Origin: Mycobacterium parascrofulaceum ATCC BAA-614
GTDB taxonomy: Bacteria; Actinomycetota; Actinomycetes; Mycobacteriales; Mycobacteriaceae
Direction: 5' to 3'
DNA length: 54,995 nt
Assembly (NCBI RefSeq): GCF_000164135.1
Contig: NZ_GG770558.1
Location: 10,836 to 65,830, forward strand
This document shows, piece by piece, positions 7,670-15,946 of this stretch. Under the pieces are notes generated by a model, which did no database searches, was not told where the DNA came from, and saw nothing but the letters and a program-made list of their open reading frames with translations. Made by a program: the position numbers and the translations under genes. Position 1 is the stretch's first letter; each line of letters begins with the position of its first letter.

Positions 7670-8584
7670 ATGCCCGAGGTCCAACTTCATCACGACGGAC
7701 ACCCACGATATCGCCGGATGGTGCGATTTGACTGGTCCGAGACGCCACTGCACTGGGTGCCCGACGACCCTTTCGCAACCCACATGATGAACGTTCTGCA
7801 TCTGCTGCTCCCCGAGGGCGAGCGGCACTTCATCAAGGCCGTCCTGGAAGCGTCGTCGCTGGTTGATGACCCCGAGCTGGAGGCGGCGATCAAACCGTTT
7901 ATCCAACAGGAGTCCTGGCACGCGTGGGCGCACCAAGTGGTGCTCGACCACCTGGCCGAACAGGGCATCGACACCAAGCCGTACACCTCCCGGCTCCGGA
8001 AGATGCTGTCGGTTGCGCTGGGTGATCCGCCGAAATTTTTCCCGCCGGCGATGAAGCGCTGGTGGTTGTATCGCCGGTTGGCGGACGTCGCGGCGCTGGA
8101 GCATTACACCGCGATGTTGGGGCAATGGGTGCTACAGAACCGAGGGCTGGATTATGCGGGCACCGACCCGATGATGCTGGATCTGCTGCGCTGGCACGGC
8201 GCCGAGGAGGTCGAACATCGCTCGCTGGTGTTCGACGTCTACCAGCATGTGTGTGGCAACTACTTCATCAGGGCCTTCTCGATGGTGATGACCACCCCGC
8301 TGTTTTACGGGTGGTGGATCGCCGGAGCCAAATACCTGATGGCTCATGACCCGACCATCGATCAGAAATGGCGCTGGCGCGATTGGCTTCGTGCGGCCCG
8401 CGAATACAAGTTGCCCGGTCCCTGGCAGCTGATGGTGACGCAACCCGCCAGGTACATGAGCCCCCATCATCACCCGGGTCCCGAAGCGGTCACGGAGATG
8501 GCGGTCGAATACATCAAGAAGTCGCCGGCGGCCAAGGCCGCCCGCGAACGGGCCCAGTTAGAAGGAAAGGCCGCGGTTCGATGA
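7670..8584 (+). CDS. PF10118-type metal-dependent hydrolase; probable diiron (ferritin-like) protein
   Basis: The 304-residue protein belongs to the family named 'predicted metal-dependent hydrolase' (PF10118). Its ligand pattern is that of a four-helix diiron centre: E51 in PEGERHF, E81-S-W-H84, E144 in ALEHYT, and E180-V-E-H183 in GAEEVEHRS, which is E, ExxH, E, ExxH. The stop overlaps the ATG of a ferredoxin gene, and a ferredoxin reductase follows, so I infer an oxygenase or desaturase component fed by electrons and not a simple hydrolase. ATG 7670 is chosen for AGGGAG six bases upstream; an earlier start at 7613 adds unconserved residues. The substrate is unknown. Confidence 0.75.
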   Translation: MPEVQLHHDGHPRYRRMVRFDWSETPLHWVPDDPFATHMMNVLHLLLPEGERHFIKAVLEASSLVDDPELEAAIKPFIQQESWHAWAHQVVLDHLAEQGIDTKPYTSRLRKMLSVALGDPPKFFPPAMKRWWLYRRLADVAALEHYTAMLGQWVLQNRGLDYAGTDPMMLDLLRWHGAEEVEHRSLVFDVYQHVCGNYFIRAFSMVMTTPLFYGWWIAGAKYLMAHDPTIDQKWRWRDWLRAAREYKLPGPWQLMVTQPARYMSPHHHPGPEAVTEMAVEYIKKSPAAKAARERAQLEGKAAVR

Positions 8585-8769
8585 AGGTTTCGGTCGACCT
8601 CGACACCTGCGACGGCAACGGCGTCTGTATGAGCCTGTGCCACGAGGTTTTTGACGTGCGCGAGGACGGGTTGCACTTGCTCCAAGACGAGCCGCGACGG
8701 GAGCTACGCGGACCGTTGAAGGCTGCCGAAGTGTCGTGCCCCACCGGCGCGATCGTGGTGGAGGACTGA
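8581..8769 (+). CDS. Small iron-sulfur ferredoxin ([3Fe-4S]/[4Fe-4S] type)
   Basis: This 62-residue electron carrier has the single-cluster motif C10-x5-C16 ... C53-P, with Asn at position 13 where a [4Fe-4S] protein has its second Cys, and an extra C20. Mycobacterial ferredoxins of this kind usually serve P450s or other oxygenases and vary at exactly that position. ATG 8581 overlaps the stop of the diiron protein (ATGA), and the reductase starts four bases after its stop, so the three genes form one operon. The partner is therefore inferred to be the diiron protein. Confidence 0.9.
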   Translation: MKVSVDLDTCDGNGVCMSLCHEVFDVREDGLHLLQDEPRRELRGPLKAAEVSCPTGAIVVED

Positions 8770-8773
8770 CGCG

Positions 8774-9982
8774 ATGCCCGGGCAACTGAACCAGGTCGTC
8801 GTCGTCGGTGCCGGCGTGGCCGGGATGGGTGCGGCGGAGACGCTACGACGGGACGGCTACGACGGTGCTCTGACGATTGTCGGCGCCGAACGGCACGCCC
8901 CCTACCATCGACCGCCGCTGTCGAAGAAGTTGCTCAGCGGGCAGGTGCACCGAGCCGGCATCGACATGGCGCCGCAGTTCGACATGGATGCGCGGGTACT
9001 TCGAGGTGCCACGGCGGTCGGGCTCGACCTATCCGCGCGCACCGTCCGGGTCCGCGACGAGGGTCAGACCCTGTCCCTGGACTTCGACGGCGTCGTCGTC
9101 GCCAGTGGCGCCGAGCCACGCCGGTGGCCCGGCCAAGCTCCCGAAGGCGTGTTCCTGCTGCGGACGGTCGAGGACTGTCTGACCATTCGGGAACGGCTCG
9201 GCTCGCATCCACGTGTCGTGGTGGTCGGAGGCGGATTCATCGGTAGTGAGGTCGCCGCGACCTGCCGATTGCTGGGGTTGGATGTGGTGCTCGTCGAGAA
9301 GGCATCCGGGCCGCTGGTTCAAGCATTGGGCGCGGAGCTGGCGCCGTGCTGGGCGAAATTGCATCGCGAGCACGGCGTGGACCTGCGCGTCGGCGTGGGC
9401 GTCGCCGAATTCGTCGGCAACGGGCACGTGGAAGCCGTCCGACTCACCGACGGTTCGCAGGTCCCGGCCGATGTGGTCATCGTCGGCCTGGGCGTCACGC
9501 CCGTCACCGGCTGGCTGGAAGGCTCGGGACTGCACTTGGACGACGGAGTGGTCTGCGATGCGAAAGGTGTCGCCGAGGGCAACGACGGCGATGGAATTGT
9601 CGTCGCGGCCGGTGACGTCGCGCGCTGGTGGCACCCGCTCTACGAACGGCACCTGCGGACCGAGCACTGGGACGACGCGGGCCGTCAGGGTGCGGCCGCG
9701 GCGCGCACCCTGCTGGCCGGGCCCGAGCGCGCCGAAGTTTTCGACGAAGTGCCGTACTTCTGGTCCGACCACTACGACGTCAAGCTGCAGATGCTGGGTG
9801 TGCCGACCGATTACGACGCCGTCGAGGTCGTCGAGGGCGACCAGAACTCCGGGGAGTTCGTCGCCGCCTACGGGCGCGGCGGTCGCACGATCGCGGTGCT
9901 CGGGACGATGCCCGGTCGGGTGCATGCCTATCGCGAGGCCATCGAGAAGCGCGCCGAGTTTCCGCCGGGCCGACCGGATTAG
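8774..9982 (+). CDS. NAD(P)H-dependent ferredoxin reductase (FAD)
   Basis: The 402-residue flavoprotein starts VVVVGAGVAGMGAAETLR, the FAD-binding Rossmann motif. It has YHRPPLSK near residue 43, an NAD(P) motif VVVVGGGFIGSEVAA at about 149-163, and VAAGDVARW, the second FAD motif, near 280. The C-terminal domain (YFWSDHYDVKLQMLG) is typical of rubredoxin/ferredoxin reductases of oxygenase systems. It should pass electrons from NAD(P)H to the ferredoxin encoded immediately upstream. It is the last gene of the operon; a strong hairpin follows its stop. Confidence 0.92.
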   Translation: MPGQLNQVVVVGAGVAGMGAAETLRRDGYDGALTIVGAERHAPYHRPPLSKKLLSGQVHRAGIDMAPQFDMDARVLRGATAVGLDLSARTVRVRDEGQTLSLDFDGVVVASGAEPRRWPGQAPEGVFLLRTVEDCLTIRERLGSHPRVVVVGGGFIGSEVAATCRLLGLDVVLVEKASGPLVQALGAELAPCWAKLHREHGVDLRVGVGVAEFVGNGHVEAVRLTDGSQVPADVVIVGLGVTPVTGWLEGSGLHLDDGVVCDAKGVAEGNDGDGIVVAAGDVARWWHPLYERHLRTEHWDDAGRQGAAAARTLLAGPERAEVFDEVPYFWSDHYDVKLQMLGVPTDYDAVEVVEGDQNSGEFVAAYGRGGRTIAVLGTMPGRVHAYREAIEKRAEFPPGRPD

Positions 9983-9985
9983 GAA

Positions 9986-10012
9986 GTCCCGCCGGCGGGT
10001 GGCCGGCGGGAC
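9986..10012. terminator. Perfect 11-bp hairpin between convergent genes, probable bidirectional terminator
   Basis: GTCCCGCCGGC (9986-9996) and GCCGGCGGGAC (10002-10012) pair perfectly around a 5-base loop. There is no T-tract, as is common for mycobacterial terminators. It sits between the stops of the ferredoxin reductase and the divergently oriented oxidoreductase, so it could end both transcripts. Confidence 0.6.
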
Positions 10013-10031
10013 AAGCGGTGGACGGCGAAAG

Positions 10032-10976
10032 TCACTGTCCAGGAACGAGAATCGTCTTCCCCGGCAGCCGATTGGCGTCAGAGTCGTCGTGCACGGCGGC
10101 GGCGGCGGTCAGCGGGCGGCGGTCGGCGACGTCGATCGCCAGCTGTCCGGCGTCGACCTGGCCGACCAGTTTGGCCAGCTGGGCCGCGTCGCTGCGGACG
10201 AATACCCGCTGCGCGCGCACCCGCCGTGCCGCGTCCTCCTCACCAGATGTCATGGTGCCGACGTAAAACCCGCCATCGGCGACCAGGCCGACCAGGGCCG
10301 CAGTCTCTTCCGGTGAGGTGCTGACCAGGTTGAGCACCACGTCGAACGGCTGCCCGGCGACGGGCAGCGGGGTGACCGTGTAATCGATGTAGTCGATGAT
10401 CCGGTCGGCCCCGTGGCGGCGCAGCCGCTCCGCGCTTCGCGCGGAGGCCGTCGCGGTGACAACGGCTCCGGCCCGCTTGGCCAGCTGCACTGCGTAGCCG
10501 CCGACCGCTCCGCCGGCGCCGTTGATCAGAACGGACTGGCCCGCCGTCAATTCGGCGATTTCGAACAAGGCCTGCCACGCCGTCAAACCGACGGTCGGCA
10601 GCGCGGCGGCGTCGGCCAGCGGCACCGACTTCGGCGCGGCCGCGAGCACCGCGGCCGGCACGATCCCGTACTCGGCGGCGGCGCCGGGCCGGTCCAGGGG
10701 GAGCATGCCCACGACGGCGTCGCCGATCTTCCAGCCGCTCACCTCAGGGCCGAGTTCGGCGATCGTTCCCGCGACGTCGATTCCCGGCGTGTGGGGGAAG
10801 GAAATCTCGTACACCTCCGAGAGGTAGCCCCCGCGGATGCCCGCATCGACCGGGTTGAACGAGGTCGCGGCCACCCGCACCAGGACCTCGCCCGGTCCGG
10901 GCGCCGGGCGGCGGACCTCCTCGTACTGCAGCACGTCGCTGCCGCCGTAACGGTGATATTGCACAGCCTTCATCAT
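10032..10976 (-). CDS. NADP-dependent quinone-oxidoreductase-type MDR protein
   Basis: The 314-residue protein is a zinc-free medium-chain reductase. It starts MKAVQYHRYGGSDVLQYEEV, then has PGPGEVLVRV and PGIDVAGTIAELG in the GroES-like part. The nucleotide-binding part has VLINGAGGAVGGYAVQLAKRAG at about residues 150-171. No zinc-ligand Cys cluster is present, as expected for quinone reductase relatives that use NADPH to reduce quinones or enones. A GGAG lies seven bases before tandem ATGs (10976 and 10973); either may be used. It is divergent from a MarR gene whose operators cover its promoter, so it is probably induced by a MarR ligand, perhaps an electrophile. Confidence 0.88.
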   Translation of the reverse strand: MMKAVQYHRYGGSDVLQYEEVRRPAPGPGEVLVRVAATSFNPVDAGIRGGYLSEVYEISFPHTPGIDVAGTIAELGPEVSGWKIGDAVVGMLPLDRPGAAAEYGIVPAAVLAAAPKSVPLADAAALPTVGLTAWQALFEIAELTAGQSVLINGAGGAVGGYAVQLAKRAGAVVTATASARSAERLRRHGADRIIDYIDYTVTPLPVAGQPFDVVLNLVSTSPEETAALVGLVADGGFYVGTMTSGEEDAARRVRAQRVFVRSDAAQLAKLVGQVDAGQLAIDVADRRPLTAAAAVHDDSDANRLPGKTILVPGQ

Positions 10977-10993
10977 CTTCTCCGTTCCCTAGA

Positions 10994-11095
10994 TGCTTCG
11001 ATCTCGAAGCAGTGCATCCCGCATAACTTGCTCCGAGTTCGAAGCAATCCCGAAGACGCGGGTGATGATCGCCACATTGCTTCGAGTTCGAAGCA
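10994..11095. promoter_or_regulatory. Three palindromic operators TGCTTCGA-NN-TCGAAGCA
   Basis: Site 1 (10994-11011) and site 3 (11078-11095) are perfect 8-bp inverted repeats with a 2-base spacer. Site 2 (11028-11047) has one mismatch but extends to 9-bp arms. They lie between the divergent oxidoreductase and MarR genes. Site 1 is 18 bp before the oxidoreductase start, and site 3 abuts the -10 of marR. This layout fits autoregulation by the MarR protein with joint control of the oxidoreductase. Confidence 0.8.
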
Positions 11096-11096
11096 C

Positions 11097-11102
11097 TATG
11101 AT
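11097..11102 (+). promoter_or_regulatory. -10 box (TATGAT) of a leaderless marR transcript
   Basis: TATGAT is separated by six bases from ATG 11109, so transcription should start at the start codon. Operator site 3 ends one base before the hexamer, so a bound repressor would block RNA polymerase. Confidence 0.55.
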
Positions 11103-11108
11103 CTGGGC

Positions 11109-11621
11109 ATGGCGCACGCACTCAAACCTCGGCAGATGCGCGCGTACTTCGCGCTGATGGAGTCGGTCAGCCTGCTGCAGTACGCCGTGCAACGGCAACT
11201 ACGGGCCGAGGGCGACCTCAGCTACGTGCAGTTCGAGATCCTGGCCAAGCTCGCCGATGCCGACCGGCCGCTCACCATGACGGAGCTGGCCGACGGCGTG
11301 GTCTACAGCCGCAGCGGCCTCACCCATCAGGCGGGTCTGCTGGAGAGCGCGGGCCTGATCGCCCGCGAGGCCAGCGACGCCGACCAGCGCGCCACGGTCG
11401 TTCGGATCACCGAAGCGGGCCAGGCGCGGCTGGCCAAAGTGCTGCCGGGACATATCGACGTCGTCCGTGACCTGCTCTTCGATGCGCTTTCCGGCGAGGA
11501 CGTGCGCGCCCTCGGCGACATCATGGGCCGCGCCCGCGATCACATGCGCGCCCGGCCGGCGCGCTCGGCTGTCTCGCGCGCACGCCGGGCCTTCGACGAA
11601 CCGGCCTGCGATTCGAACTGA
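11109..11621 (+). CDS. MarR-family transcriptional regulator
   Basis: The 170-residue protein has the MarR winged-helix layout: an N-terminal dimer helix (RQMRAYFALMESVSLLQYAVQ), SYVQFEILAKLADADRPLTMTELADGVVYSRSGLTHQAGLLESAGLI as the helix-turn-helix, and the wing REASDADQRATVVRIT, followed by C-terminal dimer helices. The ASDADQRA segment replaces the common DPxDxRA motif. ATG 11109 is chosen because a -10 lies six bases upstream; the frame is open far upstream, but that part is antisense to the oxidoreductase. It most likely binds the three palindromes before it and represses both itself and the divergent gene. Confidence 0.92.
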   Translation: MAHALKPRQMRAYFALMESVSLLQYAVQRQLRAEGDLSYVQFEILAKLADADRPLTMTELADGVVYSRSGLTHQAGLLESAGLIAREASDADQRATVVRITEAGQARLAKVLPGHIDVVRDLLFDALSGEDVRALGDIMGRARDHMRARPARSAVSRARRAFDEPACDSN

Positions 11622-11702
11622 ACATTAAGTCTCGGCAACGACTCGGTAGAAACTGCGCACCGGCCTGGAACCGGCCCCCCGACCGATTAGGTTTTCGCCT
11701 GA

Positions 11703-12032
11703 ATGCGCATTACTCTTTCCCGCGGTTCTGATCGCGACTCTCCGAAAGCAGCCATGCCCATTCAGCCCACCCTGCTGCGCCGTCAATCGTTGCGCAGCGC
11801 CCGTGCCTCGCGGGTCGCTCCCCGCGTGAAGTGCCCCATGGTCGGTCAGTGCTTCGATATCGAGGTCACTCGCGACGCCGACGGCTGGCTGATCCAGATC
11901 CCGGAGATCTGCAGGGTCACCCGCGCCGGCCGTCGGAACACGGTGGAGCTGGCGGCACGCGAATGCATCGCCACCTGGACCGGCATTCCGATCGGGTATG
12001 TCGCCGTCTACGTCGTGAGCGAGAACGTTTGA
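11703..12032 (+). CDS. Small HicB-like (ribonuclease H-related fold) protein, function unknown
   Basis: The 109-residue frame has a basic N-terminal part and a C-terminal 60-residue domain: FDIEVTRDADGWLIQIPEI, then TRAGRRNTVELAARECIATWTGI. This strand-strand-helix pattern, with a GWxxxxPEI followed by a helix of EMARDAI type, resembles HicB antitoxin folds. No HicA-like toxin or DNA-binding tail is adjacent, so this is a solitary HicB-like protein and not a toxin-antitoxin pair. The start is uncertain: ATG 11703 has a TAGGTT -10 nine bases upstream, while ATG 11838 would give only the conserved domain. Confidence 0.5.
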   Translation: MRITLSRGSDRDSPKAAMPIQPTLLRRQSLRSARASRVAPRVKCPMVGQCFDIEVTRDADGWLIQIPEICRVTRAGRRNTVELAARECIATWTGIPIGYVAVYVVSENV

Positions 12033-12112
12033 CGCGCATTCGTCGCGCGTAGTGGCCAAGGTGTGTCACGCGCGTGACCCCGCCGCGACGCTGACGCGAA
12101 ACGCTCATCATC

Positions 12113-12358
12113 ATGACGGTGCTTGCGGGAATCGCGGCCCTCGCGGTGGCAGCGTGCGTCGGGTACTACTTCGGCCGGCGCGCGGGATCGACGCCGCAAA
12201 GCTGGAAGAGGCGAACGAGCCGGGTCGCCCTGGGCCGGCTCGCGATCAGTCTGCTCGTGTTGTTCACCGCGCGCCGTGCGATGACGCTGTGGGCGCCGAG
12301 ATTTGTTGCACCGCTGGGCCTGCTGCGCGGTAGCGTGGCGCGGATTCGCCCCTACTGA
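12113..12358 (+). CDS. Small hypothetical membrane protein
   Basis: The 81-residue frame starts MTVLAGIAALAVAACVGYYFG, one clear membrane helix followed by basic residues. A second weaker hydrophobic helix (ALGRLAISLLVLFTA) lies at about residues 40-54. I do not recognise a family. It ends 14 bases before the SDR gene in the same direction, so it is probably co-transcribed. No Shine-Dalgarno is evident. It could be a chance frame, but GC bias at third positions and the membrane pattern support it. Confidence 0.5.
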   Translation: MTVLAGIAALAVAACVGYYFGRRAGSTPQSWKRRTSRVALGRLAISLLVLFTARRAMTLWAPRFVAPLGLLRGSVARIRPY

Positions 12359-12372
12359 CCACGAGGACCGAC

Positions 12373-13113
12373 ATGTCGGCACTGCAGGGCAAGGTCGCGT
12401 TCGTGACCGGAGCGTCGTCGGGACTCGGCGCTGAGACGGCCCGGCTGTTTTCCCGCCAGGGCGCAACGGTTTTCGGGATCGGGCGCGACACCGCGCGCCT
12501 GGCCGAGGTGTTCGCCGATGTGCAAAACGGTTCGTACGCATCGGTGGACGTCGCTTCCACGCGGGCGTGTCGCGATGCGGTCGAGCGGTGTGTGCGCGAG
12601 TTGGGCGGACTCGACATCCTGGTCAACGTCGCCGGCAGCCACCAGATGCGCCGGACGGAGTCGATGACCGACGAGGATTGGGCGCACGATCTCGCGGTCA
12701 ACCTCAACGGGCCGTTCTATCTCTGCCGGGCCGCGCTGCCCCGGCTGCTGGAGCGGGGCGGCAACATCGTCAACGTCGCCTCCATCGCCGGAGTCGAGGG
12801 GCAGGCGTACTCGGCCGGCTACTGCGCCGCCAAGCACGGGCTGATCGGGCTCACCCGCGCCCTGGCGGTGGAGTACACCGCGGATCGCCTGCGCGTCAAC
12901 GCGATCTGCCCGGGCGGCATGCTGACACCGCAGATCGAACACTTCAGCGCACCGGAGGACCCCGACTACAACCTGATCATGCGCACGGCATCGCCGCGCG
13001 GCATGATGCGGCCCCTTGATGTCGCGAACGTGATCGCCTTCCTGGCCAGCGACGCCGCGGCCGCCGTGCACGGCGCCCTCTATCGCGTCGACAACGGCAA
13101 GGGCGCCGGCTGA
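12373..13113 (+). CDS. SDR-family NAD(P)-dependent oxidoreductase
   Basis: The 246-residue classical short-chain dehydrogenase has the cofactor motif TGASSGLG at residues 12-19, VNVAGSH in place of NNAG, a catalytic Ser in VASIAGV, and Y-x3-K as YCAAKHG. It keeps the post-catalytic INAICPGGM segment. It should oxidise or reduce a hydroxyl or keto group; the substrate cannot be told. GAGGA lies five bases before ATG 12373. The MmpL gene is convergent, with its stop only four bases away. Confidence 0.9.
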   Translation: MSALQGKVAFVTGASSGLGAETARLFSRQGATVFGIGRDTARLAEVFADVQNGSYASVDVASTRACRDAVERCVRELGGLDILVNVAGSHQMRRTESMTDEDWAHDLAVNLNGPFYLCRAALPRLLERGGNIVNVASIAGVEGQAYSAGYCAAKHGLIGLTRALAVEYTADRLRVNAICPGGMLTPQIEHFSAPEDPDYNLIMRTASPRGMMRPLDVANVIAFLASDAAAAVHGALYRVDNGKGAG

Positions 13114-13117
13114 CTGG

Positions 13118-15946
13118 CTACGCCTGCCGCAGCGGCCGGGCGCGCACCAGGGTCGGCCACCAGAACCACGGGCCCAGGATGCGCAGGATGCACGGCACGA
13201 CGAACGAACGCACGATGAGCGTGTCGAGCAGCAGGCCGATGCACACGGTGGAACCCACCTGACCGATGGTGCGCAGATCGCTGGTGAGCATTGCCAGCAT
13301 GGTGAAGGCGAAGACCAACCCGGCCGACGTCACGACGCCGCCCGTGCTGCCGAGCGCGCGGATCAGGCCGGTGTGGATTCCGCCGTGCAACTCCTCCTTG
13401 ACCCTGTTGATCAGCAGCAGGTTGTAGTCCGACCCGACGGCCACCAGGATGATGAACGTCAGCGGCAGCACGAGCCAGTGCAGATGCAGGCCGATCAGGT
13501 GTTGCCAGACGAGGATGGACAGGCCGAAGGCGCCGGCGTAGGAGAAGGCCACCGTTCCGGGAATCACCAAGGCCGCCACCAGGCTTCGCGTGATGAACAT
13601 CATGATCAGGAAGATCAGCACGAAGGCGGCGATCGCCGCGATCATGAGATCGGACATCGCGTATTCCTTGATGTCCTTGTCGTTGGACCCCGAGCCGCCG
13701 ATGTAGATCCGCGCGCCCGCCAGCGAGGTCTCCTTGAGGATCGTCTTGATGGCGTCGGGGAACTGCTCGACGTGTTCTACGCCTTCGGGGCCCATCGCGT
13801 CGCCCTCGTGGGTGACGATGAACCGGGCGGCCTTGCCGTCCGGTGACATCATCAACTTCATCCCCGTTTTGACGTCGTCGTTGTCGAAACCCTCGTGCGG
13901 GATGTAGAAGTAGTCGTCGCTGCGGGACTTGTCGAAGTCGTTGCCCACGTTGATCAGATCATCGAACGTCTGCTCGGTCTGGATGGTCTGCAGATCGGCG
14001 GACCCGTAGCTGTTGACCAATTTCTTCTGCAGGGCCTCGGTGTCGTCGGCGGTGGCCTTCAACTGGGCGATGATCTGCGGGAAGGCCTTGTCCACCTCCT
14101 CGAGGGAGACCTTGGCGTCCGCGATGTCGTCGGCCAACTTGTCGACCTGATCGATCGTCTCGAACAGCGAACGAAACGTCCAGCAGATGGGGATGTCGAA
14201 ACAGTGCCTCTCCCAATAGAAGTAGCTCTTGATCGGCCGGAAGAAGTCCTCGACGTTGGAGACCTCGTCCCTGATGTCGTCGCTGACCCGTTGCAGGTCT
14301 TCGACGGTGAGCACCGTCTGGTGCAGCTCGTCGGACACCTTCTGGAAAAAGCCGATCTCTTTGCGCAACACCTCGACCGAGTGCGCCTGGATGTCCGCCT
14401 GCGCGTCGGTGTTGGAGTTCTGCTCCCGGTTGAAGGGGAGTTGCTGTCCGTTGCCGCTGCCCTGCGTGGTGAACAGGTAGGGGATGCTGGCGTGCTCGAG
14501 CGCGCGGCCCAAGGGCCTGGTCATGCCCTGCACCATCGCCACGCCGTGCAGGCGGATCAGGGCCTTGGCGACGCGGTCCAGCGAGATGAAGTCGGCCGAG
14601 TTGCGCATGTCGTGATCGGTTTCGACCATCAGCATCTCGGAGAAGAGCTTGCTCTTGGGGAAGTGCCGATCGGCCGCCTGGAAACCCAGATTGGCGGGCG
14701 CGCCGGCCGGCTGGTACTGCCTGTCGTCGTAGTTCTGCCGGTAGGTGGGAACGAAGATCGCCCCGAGCATGACGACGGCCGAACTGGCCACCAGGATCGG
14801 CACCGGCCACCGCACCACGCTCGCCCCGATGCGCCGATACAGATAACCCTTGGCGTTCGTCCTCGGGTCGAACATCCCGAACAGGCTGCCGACGGTCAGC
14901 GCCGCCGGGCCCAGCGTCATCGCCGCGGCGATGGTGAACAGCATGGTGATCGCGACGGCGGGCCCCATGGTGTGGAAGTAGTTCAGGCGCGCGAACGTCA
15001 AGCAGTAACACGCGCCGGCGATCGTCAGCCCGGAGCCGATGATGATGGGCGCGACACCCTTGTAGGCGATGTAGAAACTGTCCTCCCGGCTTTCGCCGGC
15101 CTGGCGGGCCTCGTGATAGCGGCCCATCAGGAAGATGCCGTAATCCGTTCCGGCGCCCAGGGTCAGCGCGATGACGATGTTCACGGCGAACGACGAGAGC
15201 TCGATGTATCCGTAGTGCCCGAGCGTCGAGATGACCCCTTTCGCGACGAGCATCTCGATGAGCACGCCGAGCAGGGGCACCAACAGGGTGGAGGGGGCGC
15301 GGTAGACCAGCAGCAGCATCACGACGATGAGGCAGATCGTGACGATCGTGACGTTGTTCAGGCTCGCGTTCGCGATGGCCAGCGTGTCCGAGGCGAGGGG
15401 AGCGGCGCCGCTGACGTAGACCTTGAGGCCGGGCGGTGGCGTGTCCTTCTTGACGATGTCGCGGACGGCCGCCACGGATTCGTTGGCCTGGATCTGCCCG
15501 ATGTCGCCGGCGAGCCGCAACAGCACGTACGTGCACTTGCCATCCACGCTTTGGGCGCCCGCCGCGGTGAATGGCTTGCCCCACAGGTCCATCACGTATT
15601 GCACGTGCCGGGTGTCGTGCTGCAGGCGACGCATCAGATCGTCGTAGTACCGGTGATCCTGGTCGCCCAGCGGGCGGTTCGCCTCGAACACCACCATGGT
15701 CAGGTTGGTCGAGTTGGATTCGTGGAACTTTTCGCCGATGTGTAGCAGCGCCCGCTGCGAGGGCGCGTAGTGCGGGACCATCGGTCCGGCGAGCTCTTCT
15801 GCGACCCGTTCCACTTGCGGCATAAACGTATTCGTGGCGACCGCGAGCAGTCCCCAGAAGAAGATGATCGGGATCGCGAAGGCCCGCACCATCCTGGGGA
15901 TGAACGGGCGCTTGACCCGGGGCTCGTCGAGGCGATGCTCGGTCAT
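13118..15946 (-). CDS. MmpL-family RND lipid/siderophore transporter
   Basis: This 942-residue inner-membrane transporter is driven by proton flow and works with the MmpS protein encoded just upstream. It has a first helix near residue 25, a large periplasmic loop, and two RND halves. The Asp-Tyr pairs of proton relay are visible as GAGTDYGIFLMGRY in the first half and VGSDYNLLLINR in the second. The second periplasmic loop carries long coiled-coil helices (QKVSDELHQTVLTVEDLQRV onward), typical of the MmpL4/MmpL5 group. ATG 15946 overlaps the mmpS stop (ATGA). MmpL4/5 export mycobactins; the cargo here is only inferred from similarity. Confidence 0.92.
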   Translation of the reverse strand: MTEHRLDEPRVKRPFIPRMVRAFAIPIIFFWGLLAVATNTFMPQVERVAEELAGPMVPHYAPSQRALLHIGEKFHESNSTNLTMVVFEANRPLGDQDHRYYDDLMRRLQHDTRHVQYVMDLWGKPFTAAGAQSVDGKCTYVLLRLAGDIGQIQANESVAAVRDIVKKDTPPPGLKVYVSGAAPLASDTLAIANASLNNVTIVTICLIVVMLLLVYRAPSTLLVPLLGVLIEMLVAKGVISTLGHYGYIELSSFAVNIVIALTLGAGTDYGIFLMGRYHEARQAGESREDSFYIAYKGVAPIIIGSGLTIAGACYCLTFARLNYFHTMGPAVAITMLFTIAAAMTLGPAALTVGSLFGMFDPRTNAKGYLYRRIGASVVRWPVPILVASSAVVMLGAIFVPTYRQNYDDRQYQPAGAPANLGFQAADRHFPKSKLFSEMLMVETDHDMRNSADFISLDRVAKALIRLHGVAMVQGMTRPLGRALEHASIPYLFTTQGSGNGQQLPFNREQNSNTDAQADIQAHSVEVLRKEIGFFQKVSDELHQTVLTVEDLQRVSDDIRDEVSNVEDFFRPIKSYFYWERHCFDIPICWTFRSLFETIDQVDKLADDIADAKVSLEEVDKAFPQIIAQLKATADDTEALQKKLVNSYGSADLQTIQTEQTFDDLINVGNDFDKSRSDDYFYIPHEGFDNDDVKTGMKLMMSPDGKAARFIVTHEGDAMGPEGVEHVEQFPDAIKTILKETSLAGARIYIGGSGSNDKDIKEYAMSDLMIAAIAAFVLIFLIMMFITRSLVAALVIPGTVAFSYAGAFGLSILVWQHLIGLHLHWLVLPLTFIILVAVGSDYNLLLINRVKEELHGGIHTGLIRALGSTGGVVTSAGLVFAFTMLAMLTSDLRTIGQVGSTVCIGLLLDTLIVRSFVVPCILRILGPWFWWPTLVRARPLRQA

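Noticed and set aside
11703..12032. A HicAB toxin-antitoxin pair
   Set aside because: No HicA-like frame lies on either side; neighbours are MarR and a small membrane protein.
13895..15745. 616-residue plus-strand frame opposite mmpL
   Set aside because: It is the antisense shadow of the mmpL gene: rich in Asp, Val, Arg and His with no domain, while the minus strand carries clear MmpL motifs.
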